Assembly: GCF_030149505.1 (NCBI RefSeq)
Contig: NZ_JASBRN010000069.1
Span: 1-58,461 of the forward strand
Source of the DNA: Nocardioides sp.
GTDB taxonomy: Bacteria; Actinomycetota; Actinomycetes; Propionibacteriales; Nocardioidaceae
Length of the DNA: 58,461 nt
Reading direction: 5' to 3'
Shown piece by piece: positions 1 to 10,632 of the stretch; within the stretch, counting starts at the first letter, position 1; each line of letters starts with the position of its first letter. The position numbers and the translations under genes were made by a program. The notes beneath the pieces were generated by a model, which had not been told where the DNA came from, did not search any database, and worked only from the letters and a program-made list of their open reading frames with translations.

Positions 1-1
1 C

Positions 2-508
2 CTCTCCGACGCAGCCCTCACCGGAGCACCCCAGATCGACCCCGTCACCGGCAAGCTCGGCCTCAACCTCGCAAGGGTCGACAACCACCGCCAGCTCCTC
101 ACCGCCGACGCCATCCGCGACTGGTGCGGCACCCCCGGCACACAGGTCATCGTCAAGCCCGTCATCGACCTCAAGGAGACCGTCGCGGTGTCCTCCTACG
201 AGGTCCCCGACCGCATCGCCACCCGGGTCAAGCTGGCCAGGACGACCTGCACCTTCCCCCACTGCAACAGGCCGGCCGAGACCGCCGACCTCGACCACAC
301 CGTCGAGTACTCCGACACCGGCCCACCCGACCAGACATCGACAGACAACCTGGCACCCCAGTGCCGGCACGACCACAGAGCGAAGACCCACCCCTCACCA
401 GCAGGCACACCATGGCGGGTCCGCGGACTCAGTCCAGGCCACTGGCTCTGGACCAGCCCCCACGGCCACCGCTACCTCGTCCACCCCGACGGCACCACCA
501 GCCTCTGA
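2..508 (+). CDS. HNH endonuclease of the DUF222/13E12 type, 3' part only
   Basis: The reading frame is open from the first bases of the window to TGA at 506-508, so only the C-terminal part (about 168 residues) is present. The last 100 residues carry an HNH nuclease fold: a CxxxxC pair (CTFPHC), a DLDHT motif with the metal-binding Asp-His, and NLAPQCRHDHRAKT, which supplies the second Cys and the Asn/His. This arrangement is typical of the DUF222-plus-HNH proteins repeated many times in actinobacterial genomes (13E12 repeat family in Mycobacterium). The DUF222 part would lie outside the window. The cellular role of the family is not settled. Identity of the HNH part is firm. Confidence 0.85.
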   Translation, partial: LSDAALTGAPQIDPVTGKLGLNLARVDNHRQLLTADAIRDWCGTPGTQVIVKPVIDLKETVAVSSYEVPDRIATRVKLARTTCTFPHCNRPAETADLDHTVEYSDTGPPDQTSTDNLAPQCRHDHRAKTHPSPAGTPWRVRGLSPGHWLWTSPHGHRYLVHPDGTTSL

Positions 509-914
509 CCACCTAGCTCGCAGCCCGACCACCACCCCGTGGCCGGGCTACCAGCACGCCCACCCGCACCCACGGCGTCACGGCGTCACGGCGTCCCAGG
601 GTGGAGGTCGCCTCCGGCACCAGGTGCCGGACACGGCCTCCAGCACGTCGAGCTGCACCGGGTCGACGCCCCGGAGCGCCTCGTCCGCGCTGCCGAGCCG
701 GCCGCACTGCGGCCCGGCGGCCCGTCCCGCTGCCCTGGCAAGTCCGTCGGCGAGACGGGGAAGCGATGAGTCCTGGGCGCTCTCCCGGTCTGAGTGCTCG
801 AACCACGGACGCCCACCCGGCGCGGCGTCGCTCCACGACCGCTGCCGCCGCGACGACCACGCACACCCCCGCCGAACACCAAGCCCCGCTCCAGCACGAA
901 CCTTCGGAGGACCC
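509..914. other. Intergenic stretch, no gene seen
   Basis: About 400 bases between the HNH gene and the DUF4287 gene. Apart from the hairpin at 522-549 and a short run of CACGGCGT-type repeats around 570-595, I see nothing specific. The open frames here have no Shine-Dalgarno sequence and no recognisable protein content. The promoter of the next gene should lie in the last 150 bases. Confidence 0.5.
522..549 (+). terminator. Hairpin terminator after the HNH gene
   Basis: Fourteen bases after the stop codon, AGCCCG (522-527) pairs with CGGGCT (544-549), and CCAC (529-532) with GTGG (539-542), leaving one mismatch and a six-base loop. There is no U-tract, as is usual for actinobacterial terminators. 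Confidence 0.55.
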
Positions 915-1202
915 ATGTCGTTCCAGGCCTACCTCGACGCGATCGAGACCAAGACCGGCAAGACGCCGCGAGAGCTGCTGGTGGAGGCGCAGGAGCAGGG
1001 CTTCGGGCCCGGCACCAAGGCCACACCGATCCTCGCCTGGCTCGCCGACACCTACGACCTGGGTCGGGGGCACGGGATGGCCATGGTCCACGTCATCACG
1101 AAGGGCCCCACCATCTCCGACAAGCACGTCGGGACCTCGGGGTCCCACGCGGACGCCGGCACAGAGCTCTGGCTCGACGGGCAGGCCGGCCGGCCCTCCT
1201 GA
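915..1202 (+). CDS. DUF4287 domain protein
   Basis: A 95-residue protein beginning MSFQAYLDAIETKTGKTP, the characteristic opening of the DUF4287 family, followed by a helix-rich segment with AWLADTYDLGRGHGMAMVH. The domain fills almost the whole protein. The start is supported by a GGAGG Shine-Dalgarno at 906-910, four bases before the ATG. The family is common as a small stand-alone actinobacterial protein and is sometimes fused to DUF5655. Its function is unknown. It is transcribed toward the ECF operon, whose last gene ends 11 bases away on the opposite strand. Confidence 0.8.
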   Translation: MSFQAYLDAIETKTGKTPRELLVEAQEQGFGPGTKATPILAWLADTYDLGRGHGMAMVHVITKGPTISDKHVGTSGSHADAGTELWLDGQAGRPS

Positions 1203-1213
1203 GGCCCCGTTCG

Positions 1214-2055
1214 TCAGCCGCTGGTGACCGTGCCGGTGACGGTGGCCCGGCGGTTGGCCCGGCGCAGCACGGCGAGGACCGCGGGGCCCAGGACGACGAT
1301 GGCGACCGCGTTGGTGATCGCGCGCATGGTGTCCCAGCCGCCGGTGGAGGTGAGCAGCGTGTAGATCCCGAACCGCTGGAGGTTCTCCAGGATCGGCGCG
1401 CCCGGCACGTAGGACAGGTCGCTCTCGTAGCCCGGGACGGCGACGCCGAGGAGGAACGGCCAGCCGGAGAGGTTCATCAGCGCACCGAAGAGGTACGCCG
1501 CCACGACGGCGTACGCCACCAGCAGCGCGATCTCCGCCCGACCCCTGACCCGGCGCGGCAGCAGGCCGGCCCCCATGCCGACCCAGGCCGCGGTCAGCAT
1601 CTGGTAGGGCAGCCAGGGGCCGACACCGGCGGTCACGAGCGCCGAGGCGAACAGCGACGTGCACCCGAGCGCGAAGCCGAAGCCGGGCCCCATCACCCGT
1701 CCGCCGATGATCAGCAGGAAGAAGACCAGCTCCACCCCGGAGATCCCTGGTGAGATCGCGCGCGTGACCGCGTTGACCGCGCTCAACACCCCCAGCAGCG
1801 CCAGCACCCGTGCGTCGAGCCCGCCCTCGGTGACCTCCGCGAGCACGACCGCCACCACCACCGGCAGCAGCGCCAGGAAGAGGAACGGCGGGTCCACGCG
1901 TGCGCCGTCCGGCACCTGCAGGAGCAGCGGCCAGACCAGCATCATCAGCCCCGCGAGGCTGGCGAGGGAGAGCACGGCGACCGAGCGCCGCGAGAGGGGT
2001 ACGGCGTCGACCAGCCGCTCGTGCGGCACCGCGGGCCGGGCCGGGGCGGGCGCGC

Positions 2056-2059
<4 letters not shown>
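1214..2059 (-). CDS. ECF transporter S component, probably cobalamin-specific
   Basis: Integral membrane protein of 281 residues, the last gene of the operon. After a 30-residue N-terminal extension there are about seven hydrophobic segments, with Gly-rich turns such as GRVMGPGFGFALG typical of substrate-binding S components. The GTG start at 2059 overlaps the ATPase stop by four bases (GTGA), implying translational coupling. Substrate cannot be read from an S component alone. The B12 riboswitch at the head of the operon and the transcobalamin-like partners point to cobalamin. At 281 residues it is longer than most S components. Confidence 0.8.
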
Positions 2060-3704
<1,645 letters not shown>

Positions 3705-3708
<4 letters not shown>

Positions 3709-4835
3709 GCGGCCGCTCCGATCTTCTCGGGGGCGGGCAGGGGGGCGAGCCGGTCTGCTTGGAGGACCGGTCGAGGTGCGCCCAGGCCACCGGCCAGGGC
3801 GATGCCCACGCCGAGCAGCACGACCGTGCTGACGACGGGGACGGCGTCGAGGGGCGGGTAGGCGACGAGCAGCTGGGAGCGGCCGGTCCACACGCCCACG
3901 GCGGCAGTGGCGACACCGGAGCCGGCGACCAGCCACTCATCGACCCGCCACGGGTCCGGCCGGTAGCGGGTGCGCTGCACGCGGCGTCCGGCGCTGACCA
4001 GGCCGAGGACGGCGATGCCCACGCCCAACAGGAGCACGGGCAGGGCGAGCCAGCGCGGCGCGGTGCGGTCGAGGACGGCGTACGTGCCCAGGCAGACGCC
4101 GCACAGGCCGGTGATCATCAGGGCACCGGTGCGGATCCGGGCGCGGCGGTCCAGGCCGGGGGCGCGACCGTAGCCGCGGGCGTCCATGCCGGCGGCCATC
4201 GCCATCGAGCGGTCGATGGCGTCCTCCAGGACCGGCACGAGGAACCGGCGCAGCCGCCCGACCCGACCGGTCGCCCCGGCACGCAGGCCCTGGGCGGCGC
4301 GCACGCGCCGGGCGGAGTCGGCGAGCTGGGGCAGGACGGTGACGGCGACCACCAGGGCCGCTCCGATCTCGTACAGGGCCGGCGGCACGGAGCGCAGCAG
4401 CCGCTTGGGGTTGGCCAGCGCGTTGGCCGCCCCGATGCAGACCACGATCGCCGCGAGCCGCATGCCGTCGTACAACCCGGCGAGCAGGGACTCGAGGGTG
4501 ATCGGGCCGAGCAGGGTGATGCCCGCGGCGATGTCCGGCAGCGGCACCGCCGGCAGGTCGAGCAGGACGGTCGTGCCGTAGCCGCCGCCCAGGACCAGCC
4601 GGAAGGCCACCCGGAAGACGACGACGGCCAGACCGAGCCAGAGGTAGAGCCGGAAGGCGCGCGCCCACGGCTGGTCGGAGCGGCGGGCCAGCACGACGAC
4701 GCAGGCGGCGCCGACGAGCAGCAGCAGGGAGAAGGGGTTGGTCGTCGCGGACGCCGCCGCGGCGAGGCCGAGCGCCCACACCCACCACGCGACCGGGTGC
4801 AGGTCGCGTGGCAGGCGTGGGGCTCGGGTGGTCAT
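3705..4835 (-). CDS. ECF transporter T component (EcfT/CbiQ family)
   Basis: 376-residue membrane protein starting MTTRAPRLPRD at 4835, overlapping the previous stop by four bases. It has N-terminal hydrophobic segments, then the cytoplasmic coupling region with the family signature AAGMDARGYGR; the Ala-Arg-Gly motif contacts the ATPases. It is longer than a minimal EcfT (about 260 residues) because of extra C-terminal membrane segments. It couples ATP hydrolysis by the double ATPase to toppling of the S component. Confidence 0.9.
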
Positions 4836-5734
4836 CGCAGCGACCGCCGCCGGGCGAGGACGGCGCCGCCGGCGCCGAGCGCCAGGACCAGCAGGGCGAC
4901 CGGGGCCACCCACACGGGGAGTCCGTCGGTCTCCGCGGAGGCCGGCGCGGCGTCGGGGTCGGAGACGACGCCATCGGCGACCGCCTCATCCGAGGCGTCC
5001 TCCGACGGCTGGTCCGAGGGCTCGGTGGCCGCGCCACCGGTACGACGGTCGCGACCCTTCCGGTCGCCGGCCTCGTCCGAGCGCCGGTCGCGCCCGCGGG
5101 GCTCACCCGAGGGCTCGCCCGCCCCGGGGGTGGGGGTCGGGCTGGTCGGGCTACCGGTCGCGGCCGGCGAGCCGGACCCGGCCCCGGTCGAGCCCGAGGA
5201 CCCGCCCGAGCTGCCGCCCGAGCCGGACCCACCGCTGCCCGTGGTCGGCGTCGCGCTGGGCGCGCTGTTCTGCGGCGGGGTCGCGCTCGGGCGCGCCTCC
5301 CCCTCGACGTCGTCGAAGGAGAAGGCGACCGAGCCACCCTCGGGGATCTTCAGCGCGGTGACGCCCTGCGTGGAGAACGTCCAGCTGCCGGAGGTGCCGT
5401 CGGACCACCACAGGCTCCAGAACCGGTCCGCGGGCGAGGTGTTGACGCACGGGTCGTCCGCAGGTGCCCCGTCGACCCGGCACACGAAGCCCGGCTGGCG
5501 CTGGGCGTAGGTCAACGAGTGCCCGGCCGCCGCGAAGAGCGCGGAGGCGGTGTCGCCGCCACCGTCGGCGACGCACGAGGCGGCGACGGAGCCGCCCAGG
5601 CTGTTGGGGTCGACGACCACGCTCACCCCGCTCCCCGCGGCGCAGGTGGCCGCGGAGGCGGGCTGGGCACCCACCGGCACCGTGAGGACGGTCGCCCCGA
5701 GCGCGAGCGCCGCCACGCGTGCGAGCCGGGTCAC
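4832..5734 (-). CDS. Secreted, membrane-anchored DUF4430/transcobalamin-beta-like protein
   Basis: 300-residue exported protein with four parts. There is a signal peptide ending near ASA, and a globular domain (about residues 30-140). Then comes a long Gly/Ser/Pro/Thr and charged low-complexity linker, and a C-terminal membrane helix (VWVAPVALLVLALGAGGAV) followed by RRRSLR. The globular domain has the DUF4430 pattern: an aromatic FWSLWWSDG core, then KIPEGGSVAFSFDD, equivalent to the YWxxWxNG...xDGDxIxWxY of the transcobalamin C-terminal beta domain. It resembles the family called SCO2322 in Streptomyces; that name is recall, not a search. The GTG start overlaps the upstream stop. I infer that it is the tethered half of a B12 capture pair. 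Confidence 0.65.
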   Translation of the reverse strand: MTRLARVAALALGATVLTVPVGAQPASAATCAAGSGVSVVVDPNSLGGSVAASCVADGGGDTASALFAAAGHSLTYAQRQPGFVCRVDGAPADDPCVNTSPADRFWSLWWSDGTSGSWTFSTQGVTALKIPEGGSVAFSFDDVEGEARPSATPPQNSAPSATPTTGSGGSGSGGSSGGSSGSTGAGSGSPAATGSPTSPTPTPGAGEPSGEPRGRDRRSDEAGDRKGRDRRTGGAATEPSDQPSEDASDEAVADGVVSDPDAAPASAETDGLPVWVAPVALLVLALGAGGAVLARRRSLR

Positions 5735-6828
5735 CGCCGGCACGTCGCCTTGGAGAGGTTCTCCAGCACGGCCGTGGCCTGGGCCGTCGCCCGGCGCCAC
5801 TGGTCGCGGTCGGTGATGCCGTCGGCCTTGCCGGCCCGGAAGGCCGCGCGGTCGAAAGCGATCGCGCCGATCTCCTGGTCCAGCGGGGTCTCGGAGTGCT
5901 TCGGGGCGACCTGCAGCCTCTTCACCCACCGCGCCGCCTTGCGGGCCTTGCCGCAGGAGCCGACCTCGGCCAGCGCCCAGCCGGCGAGGCCGGTGGAGTT
6001 GCTGTTGCTGGCCTCGCCCTCGACACCGGTCGGGAACGAACCGTTCTCCGCCTGCATGCTCTCCAGCCAGCCTGCGGCGCGGCTGATGGCGAGCGAGGCC
6101 TCTGACCCGACGCCCCGGACCTCGAGGAGCTGGGTCAGCACCAGGGCGGTGGTGTCCACGCTGGGCTGGCCACCGTCGGCGTCGCAGGACTGGTCCTCGG
6201 CGGCCGCGTCCGCGGTGAAGGACAGGCGGAAGTAGCCGTCGGCGCACTGCTGGGCCAGCAGGAACTCCACGGCGGCGCCGGCCTCCGAGGACCCGGCGCG
6301 CGACAGCGCGGTGGCCGCGAACGCCTGGCCGATGGTGTTGGCGAAGTCGCCGAAGTCGCTCTGGTCCGCGATCCGGCCGGCCGAGGGACCCGCGTCGGCG
6401 GTCACGCCCTCGAGCTGGGCGACCAGGTCGGTGCCGCCGACGTCGGTCGGGTCACCGCCGGTCAGGACGGTGTACGCCGCCAGCTTGGCCGTCGCGCCGG
6501 CGTACACCGCACCGGGGTCGAACTCGCCGCCCTGCGTGTAGGACTCGACCTCCCCCGCCGCCGCGGTCGCGATGTCACGGGCCACGGCGCCCTTGCGGCC
6601 GGCTCCGAGGAGCGCGAGGCCGGCGTCGATGCTCAGGCCGACGTCGGTGAAGGCGAACTCCTCGTTGACCATGAGGCCGTCGGGGCCGAGCTCGCCGGCG
6701 AGCCACTGGACGGCGCGCTTCTCCTCGGCGGCACCGGCGCGGGCGGCCGAGGCCGGGGCGATCGCGCTCACAGCCAGGGCCGAGGCGGTCAGCGCGACGA
6801 AGGTCGCGCGCAGGGTGGTGCGGGTCAT
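5731..6828 (-). CDS. Secreted prenyltransferase/squalene-oxidase-repeat protein, transcobalamin-alpha-like
   Basis: 365-residue exported protein and first gene of the operon. The ATG at 6828 follows the Shine-Dalgarno GGAGAGG; a signal peptide ends near ASAARA. The mature part consists of repeated helical hairpins with the (D/N)(T/S)xxLAxxAL then (A/L)xxWLxxxQxxxGxF pattern, for example SVDTTALVLTQLLE, AAGWLESMQAENGSFPT and STGLAGWALAEVG. That is an alpha/alpha barrel, as in squalene cyclases and in the alpha domain of transcobalamin and intrinsic factor. No cyclase DXDD or prenyltransferase zinc site is apparent, so it is unlikely to be an enzyme. With the riboswitch upstream and ECF genes downstream, I infer extracellular cobalamin binding. 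Confidence 0.7.
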   Translation of the reverse strand: MTRTTLRATFVALTASALAVSAIAPASAARAGAAEEKRAVQWLAGELGPDGLMVNEEFAFTDVGLSIDAGLALLGAGRKGAVARDIATAAAGEVESYTQGGEFDPGAVYAGATAKLAAYTVLTGGDPTDVGGTDLVAQLEGVTADAGPSAGRIADQSDFGDFANTIGQAFAATALSRAGSSEAGAAVEFLLAQQCADGYFRLSFTADAAAEDQSCDADGGQPSVDTTALVLTQLLEVRGVGSEASLAISRAAGWLESMQAENGSFPTGVEGEASNSNSTGLAGWALAEVGSCGKARKAARWVKRLQVAPKHSETPLDQEIGAIAFDRAAFRAGKADGITDRDQWRRATAQATAVLENLSKATCRR

Positions 6829-6833
6829 GGGTT

Positions 6834-6856
6834 CCTCTCCGCTGCACCAGCGGGAG
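6834..6856 (-). promoter_or_regulatory. Hairpin sequestering the ribosome binding site of the B12 operon
   Basis: On the minus strand the Shine-Dalgarno GGAGAGG (6834-6840) lies in the 3' arm of a hairpin. Six pairs, CCGCTG/CAGCGG, close a three-base loop, and three further pairs (CTC/GAG) follow a single bulge. Folding would hide the ribosome site. Such a structure is the expected expression platform of a translational riboswitch. Confidence 0.6.
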
Positions 6857-6899
6857 GGCACGACTCGGCAGACCGAGGTGGCCACCCGCTGCTTTCCAC

Positions 6900-7045
6900 G
6901 ACAGCGTGTGATCGGGACGCGTCGCAGCAGGTGCTCCGGCTCGCAGCCCCTCCACGCGGGAGGAGCGGCCTACGGTTGCGGGTCAGCGCCGGGCTTCGAC
7001 CGGCTTTCCCCACTGCGGGCGTGTGTGGAGTTGGGTGCACCAGGC
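6900..7045 (-). promoter_or_regulatory. Cobalamin (B12) riboswitch
   Basis: The minus strand shows the conserved blocks of the cobalamin riboswitch in order: GGTGC (7037-7041), GGGGAAAGCCGGTCGAAG (just upstream of 6993), GCTGACCCGCAACCGT (6972-6987) and the B12 box GAGCCGGAGCACCTGCT (6926-6942). It sits 70-220 bases before the first gene of the ECF operon, and the ribosome-site hairpin at 6834-6856 lies between them. When adenosyl- or other cobalamin is plentiful, the expected effect is repression of uptake. Outer boundaries are approximate. Confidence 0.88.
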
Positions 7046-7133
7046 GGTGCCGCTGGAGCGTACCGCGATCCGGGCCCGGCACCAGCCCGGGACCAGGAGA
7101 CCTGCGCCACCCGGGACCTGTGGTAGGGCAGGC

Positions 7134-7166
7134 CCCGGGTGCGGCGCACAAGTCAGCGCACCCGGG
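7134..7166 (-). terminator. Terminator hairpin after gatB
   Basis: A perfect ten-base stem (CCCGGGTGCG at 7134-7143 with CGCACCCGGG at 7157-7166) with a 13-base loop lies ten bases past the gatB stop, between gatB and the riboswitch. The promoter of the B12 operon must lie between or within this region and about 7060. Confidence 0.6.
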
Positions 7167-7175
7167 TCAGCGGGA

Positions 7176-8687
7176 TCAGGTCAGCTTCTCCAGCACCAGC
7201 TCACGGACCCGGCCGGCGTCGGCCTGGCCGCGCATCTCCTTCATCACCGCACCGATGAGCGCACCGGCGGCCGCGACCTTGCCGTCGCGGATCTTGTCGG
7301 CGACGTCGGGGTTCTCCGCGATCGCCTTGTCCACCGCGGCCGAGAGCGCGCCCTCGTCGGAGACGACGGCCAGGCCGCGCTTCTCCACGATCTCCTCCGG
7401 CGTCCCCTCACCGGCGAGCAGGCCGTCGAAGACCTGCCGGGCCAGCTTGTCGTTGACGGTGCCTGCGTCGACCAGCGCCTGGACGGCGGCCACCTGCGCG
7501 GGCGTCACGCCCAGGTCGGTGATCTCCACGCCGGCGTCGTTGGCGCGGCGGGAGAGCTCGGAGAGCCACCACTTGCGCGCCGCCTGCGGCGAGGCGCCGG
7601 CGGCGACGGTCTGCTCGATCTCGCCCATGACCCCGGCAGCGACGACGTCGCGCATCTCCAGGTCGGTGTAGCCCCAGGACTCCTGCAGCCGCGCGCGGCG
7701 CAGGACGGGGTTCTCGGGCAGGGTGCCGCGCAGCTCCTCGACCCACTCACGCGAGGGGGCTACGGGCACCAGGTCGGGCTCGGGGAAGTAGCGGTAGTCG
7801 TCGGCGTCGGACTTGGGCCGCCCGGCGGTGGTGATGCCGGTGTCCTCATGCCAGTGCCGGGTCTCCTGGAAGATCGCCCGACCGGAGTCGAGGATCGCGG
7901 CGTGCCGCTGCATCTCGAAGCGCACCGCCCGCTCCACGGAGCGGAAGGAGTTGACGTTCTTGGTCTCGGTGCGGGTGCCGAGCGTGCCCGACCCCTTCGG
8001 CGACAGCGAGAGGTTGACGTCGGCGCGCAGGTTGCCCTGGTCCATCCGGGCCTCGGAGACGCCGAGCGCAACGATCAGGTCGCGCAGCTGGCTGACGTAG
8101 GCGCGGGCGACGGCCGGGGCCTTCTCCCCCGCACCGAGGATCGGGCGCGTGACGATCTCGATGAGGGGGATGCCGGCGCGGTTGTAGTCGACCAGGGAGT
8201 AGTCGGCGCCGTGGATGCGGCCGGTGCTGCCGCCCACGTGCGTCGACTTGCCGGTGTCCTCCTCCATGTGCGCGCGCTCGATCTCGACGCGGAAGGTCTC
8301 GCCGTCGCCCCCCTCGTCAGGCAGAGTCACGTCCATGTAGCCGTTGAAGGCAATAGGCTCGTCGTACTGGCTGGTCTGGAAGTTCTTCGGCATGTCCGGG
8401 TAGAAGTAGTTCTTCCGGGCGAACCGGCACCACTCCGCGATGTCGCAGTTCAGCGCCAGGCCGATGCGGATCGCCGACTCCACGGCCTTGCCGTTGACCA
8501 CCGGCATCGCACCGGGCAGGCCCAGGCAGGTCGGGCAGACCTGGGTGTTGGGCTCGCCGCCGAAGACCGCGGGGCAGCCGCAGAACATCTTCGTCGCGGT
8601 GTTGAGCTCGACGTGGACCTCCAGGCCCAGGGCCGGGTCGTACGCCGCCAGCACGTCCTCGAACGGGACGAGGGTCTCCGAGGTCAC
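7176..8687 (-). CDS. gatB: Asp-tRNA(Asn)/Glu-tRNA(Gln) amidotransferase subunit B
   Basis: 503 residues, full length for GatB. The N-terminal catalytic cradle has [18 protein letters not shown] and [15 protein letters not shown], holding the four zinc-site cysteines; the kinase-like part follows. The C-terminal helical plus YqeY-like tail ([29 protein letters not shown]) contacts tRNA. It activates mischarged Glu-tRNA(Gln) or Asp-tRNA(Asn) for transamidation with ammonia delivered from GatA. The GTG start at 8687 overlaps the gatA stop (GTGA). Last gene of gatCAB. Confidence 0.96.
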   Translation of the reverse strand: MTSETLVPFEDVLAAYDPALGLEVHVELNTATKMFCGCPAVFGGEPNTQVCPTCLGLPGAMPVVNGKAVESAIRIGLALNCDIAEWCRFARKNYFYPDMPKNFQTSQYDEPIAFNGYMDVTLPDEGGDGETFRVEIERAHMEEDTGKSTHVGGSTGRIHGADYSLVDYNRAGIPLIEIVTRPILGAGEKAPAVARAYVSQLRDLIVALGVSEARMDQGNLRADVNLSLSPKGSGTLGTRTETKNVNSFRSVERAVRFEMQRHAAILDSGRAIFQETRHWHEDTGITTAGRPKSDADDYRYFPEPDLVPVAPSREWVEELRGTLPENPVLRRARLQESWGYTDLEMRDVVAAGVMGEIEQTVAAGASPQAARKWWLSELSRRANDAGVEITDLGVTPAQVAAVQALVDAGTVNDKLARQVFDGLLAGEGTPEEIVEKRGLAVVSDEGALSAAVDKAIAENPDVADKIRDGKVAAAGALIGAVMKEMRGQADAGRVRELVLEKLT

Positions 8688-10219
8688 TTGCTGCCACCTT
8701 CCAGTGCGGGGGCCTTGTCGAGCAGCGGGCCGCCCCACCGCTCCTCCAGCGCCGCCTCGAGGGCGGCACCGACGCGGTAGAGCCGGTCGTCGGCCATCGC
8801 GGGCGCGAGCACCTGGAAGCCGGCGGGCAGGCCGTCCTCGTCGGCCAGGCCGCTGGGCAGCGAGATGCCCGGGACACCGGCGAGGTTGGCCGGGATGGTC
8901 GCCAGGTCGTTGAGGTACATCGCCAGCGGGTCGTCGAGCTTCTCGCCGAGCTTGAACGCCGTGGTCGGCGCGGTCGGGCTGACGAGCACGTCGACCTGGC
9001 CGAAGGCGGCCTCGAAGTCGCGCGAGATGAGCGTGCGGACCCGCTGGGCGGTGCCGTAGTAGGCGTCGTAGTAGCCGCTGGACAGCGCGTAGGTACCCAG
9101 GATGATGCGGCGCTTGACCTCGTCGCCGAAGCCGGCGTCGCGGGTGGCGCGCATGACCTCCTCGGCCGAGGGCGAGTCGACGCCCTCCGGCAGCACCCGC
9201 AGGCCGTAGCGCATGGCGTCGAACTTCGCGAGGTTGGAGGACGCCTCGCACGGCATGACGAGGTAGTAGGTCGCCAGCGCGTGCACGAAGCTCGGGCAGG
9301 ACACCTCGACGACCTCGGCGCCGGCCTTGGTCAGCAGCTCCAGCGACTCCTGGAACCGGGCCAGGACGCCGGCCTGGTAGCCCTCGCCCTGCAGCTCGCG
9401 GATGACGCCGACCCGCAGGCCGGTCAGGTCGCCGGCGGCACCCTGGCGGGCGGCGGCGACGAGGCCGGGCAGCGGCTGGTCGATGGAGGTGGAGTCGCGC
9501 GGGTCGTGCCCGCCGATCAGCTCGTGCAGCAGCGCGGCGTCCAGGACGGTCCGGGTGACCGGCCCGACCTGGTCGAGGCTGTTGGCCATGGCGACCAGCC
9601 CGTAGCGCGACACCCCGCCGTACGTCGGCTTGACCCCGACCGTGCCGGTGACCGCGCCCGGCTGGCGGATCGAGCCGCCGGTGTCGGTGCCGAGGGCCAG
9701 CGGCGCCTCGAAGGCGGCGACCGCGGCGGCCGAGCCGCCGCCGGAGCCGCCGGGGATCCGCTCGAGGTCCCACGGGTTGCGGGTGGGGCCGTAGGCGGAG
9801 TGCTCGGTGGAGGAGCCCATCGCGAACTCGTCCATGTTGGTCTTGCCCAGGATCGGCAGGCCCGCGGCCTTGAGCCGCGCGACGACGGTGGCGTCGTACG
9901 GCGGGATCCAGCCCTCGAGGATCTTCGACCCGCACGTGGTGGGCAGCCCGGTGGTGGTCAGGACGTCCTTGACCGCGATCGGCACGCCGTCGAGCGCGTG
10001 CAGCGGCGCCCCGGCCGCACGGCGCTCGTCGGAGGCGACGGCCGCGGCCAGCGCCCCTTCGGTGTCGACGTGGAGGAAGGCGTGCACCCCGGACTCGGCC
10101 GAGCCGTCGACCGCGGCGATCCGGTCGAGGTGGGCCTGGGTCAGGGCGACCGAGGTGGTCTCGCCCGTGGCGAGCGCCTCGGCGAGGTCGGCGGCGGTGC
10201 GCCGCGTCGTGTCGCTCAC
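8684..10219 (-). CDS. gatA: Asp-tRNA(Asn)/Glu-tRNA(Gln) amidotransferase subunit A
   Basis: 511-residue amidase-signature protein that releases ammonia from glutamine for the transamidation done by GatB. The Lys-cisSer-Ser triad is intact: Lys84 in IAVKDV, Ser159 in the [10 protein letters not shown] loop and Ser183 in [12 protein letters not shown], with the canonical spacing of 75 and 24 residues. The GTG start at 10219 overlaps the gatC stop by four bases. Confidence 0.97.
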   Translation of the reverse strand: MSDTTRRTAADLAEALATGETTSVALTQAHLDRIAAVDGSAESGVHAFLHVDTEGALAAAVASDERRAAGAPLHALDGVPIAVKDVLTTTGLPTTCGSKILEGWIPPYDATVVARLKAAGLPILGKTNMDEFAMGSSTEHSAYGPTRNPWDLERIPGGSGGGSAAAVAAFEAPLALGTDTGGSIRQPGAVTGTVGVKPTYGGVSRYGLVAMANSLDQVGPVTRTVLDAALLHELIGGHDPRDSTSIDQPLPGLVAAARQGAAGDLTGLRVGVIRELQGEGYQAGVLARFQESLELLTKAGAEVVEVSCPSFVHALATYYLVMPCEASSNLAKFDAMRYGLRVLPEGVDSPSAEEVMRATRDAGFGDEVKRRIILGTYALSSGYYDAYYGTAQRVRTLISRDFEAAFGQVDVLVSPTAPTTAFKLGEKLDDPLAMYLNDLATIPANLAGVPGISLPSGLADEDGLPAGFQVLAPAMADDRLYRVGAALEAALEERWGGPLLDKAPALEGGSK

Positions 10220-10515
10220 TGCTCGTCCCCCAGGATGCGCGGCACGGCGAAGCGCTGCTCCTCGGCCTGCGGGGCCATGGCGAGCGCCTGCTCGGCGGTC
10301 AGGCTGGGCTGCACGACGTCCTCCCGGAACACGTTGGTCAGCGGCATGGGGTGGGAGGTCGGAGGCACGTCGGGACCGGCCACCTCGCTGATGGAGGCGA
10401 CCGACTCGAGGATCACCGACAGCTGGGGAGCCAGGTGGTCCAGCTCGGCGTCGGACAGGTCGATCCGGGCCAGGGTCGCCAGGTGGGCGACCTCGTCTCG
10501 GGAGATCTCGGGCAT
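10216..10515 (-). CDS. gatC: Asp-tRNA(Asn)/Glu-tRNA(Gln) amidotransferase subunit C
   Basis: 99-residue GatC that wraps around the GatA-GatB interface: [20 protein letters not shown] at the N terminus and the conserved [13 protein letters not shown] segment (FREDVVQPS) in the second half. An in-frame ATG nine bases upstream (10524) is possible. However, a TAGGAT box on the minus strand at 10523-10528 ends seven bases before the 10515 ATG, which fits a leaderless transcript starting there. Confidence 0.94.
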   Translation of the reverse strand: MPEISRDEVAHLATLARIDLSDAELDHLAPQLSVILESVASISEVAGPDVPPTSHPMPLTNVFREDVVQPSLTAEQALAMAPQAEEQRFAVPRILGDEQ

Positions 10516-10522
10516 GGGGGCC

Positions 10523-10528
10523 ATCCTA
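10523..10528 (-). promoter_or_regulatory. -10 box of gatCAB (leaderless)
   Basis: TAGGAT on the minus strand. Its last base is eight positions before the A of the gatC ATG, so transcription should begin at or next to the start codon. Confidence 0.5.
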
Positions 10529-10583
10529 GGAGCGGCCACCCGCGGGGGTGACTGCCGGGCCTCCGCGGCTCCGTACGCTCGAA

Positions 10584-10597
10584 GTTGAACCGTCAAC
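10584..10597 (+). promoter_or_regulatory. Inverted-repeat operator candidate upstream of wrbA
   Basis: GTTGA-ACCG-TCAAC, a perfect five-base inverted repeat. It contains a possible -35 element TTGAAC (10585-10590), 15 bases before a possible -10 TACGAA (10606-10611). A repressor bound here would block the promoter. MarR/HxlR-type quinone sensors commonly control such genes; that assignment is inference. Confidence 0.4.
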
Positions 10598-10632
10598 ATT
10601 CGTGGTACGAACTCGGGAGGACCCCCCCCCGC

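Noticed and set aside
3759..5510. Long plus-strand frame across the ECF T gene and its neighbour
   Set aside because: Gln/Gly/Asp-rich translation typical of the complementary strand of GC-rich genes; the minus-strand genes have clear motifs and overlapping starts.
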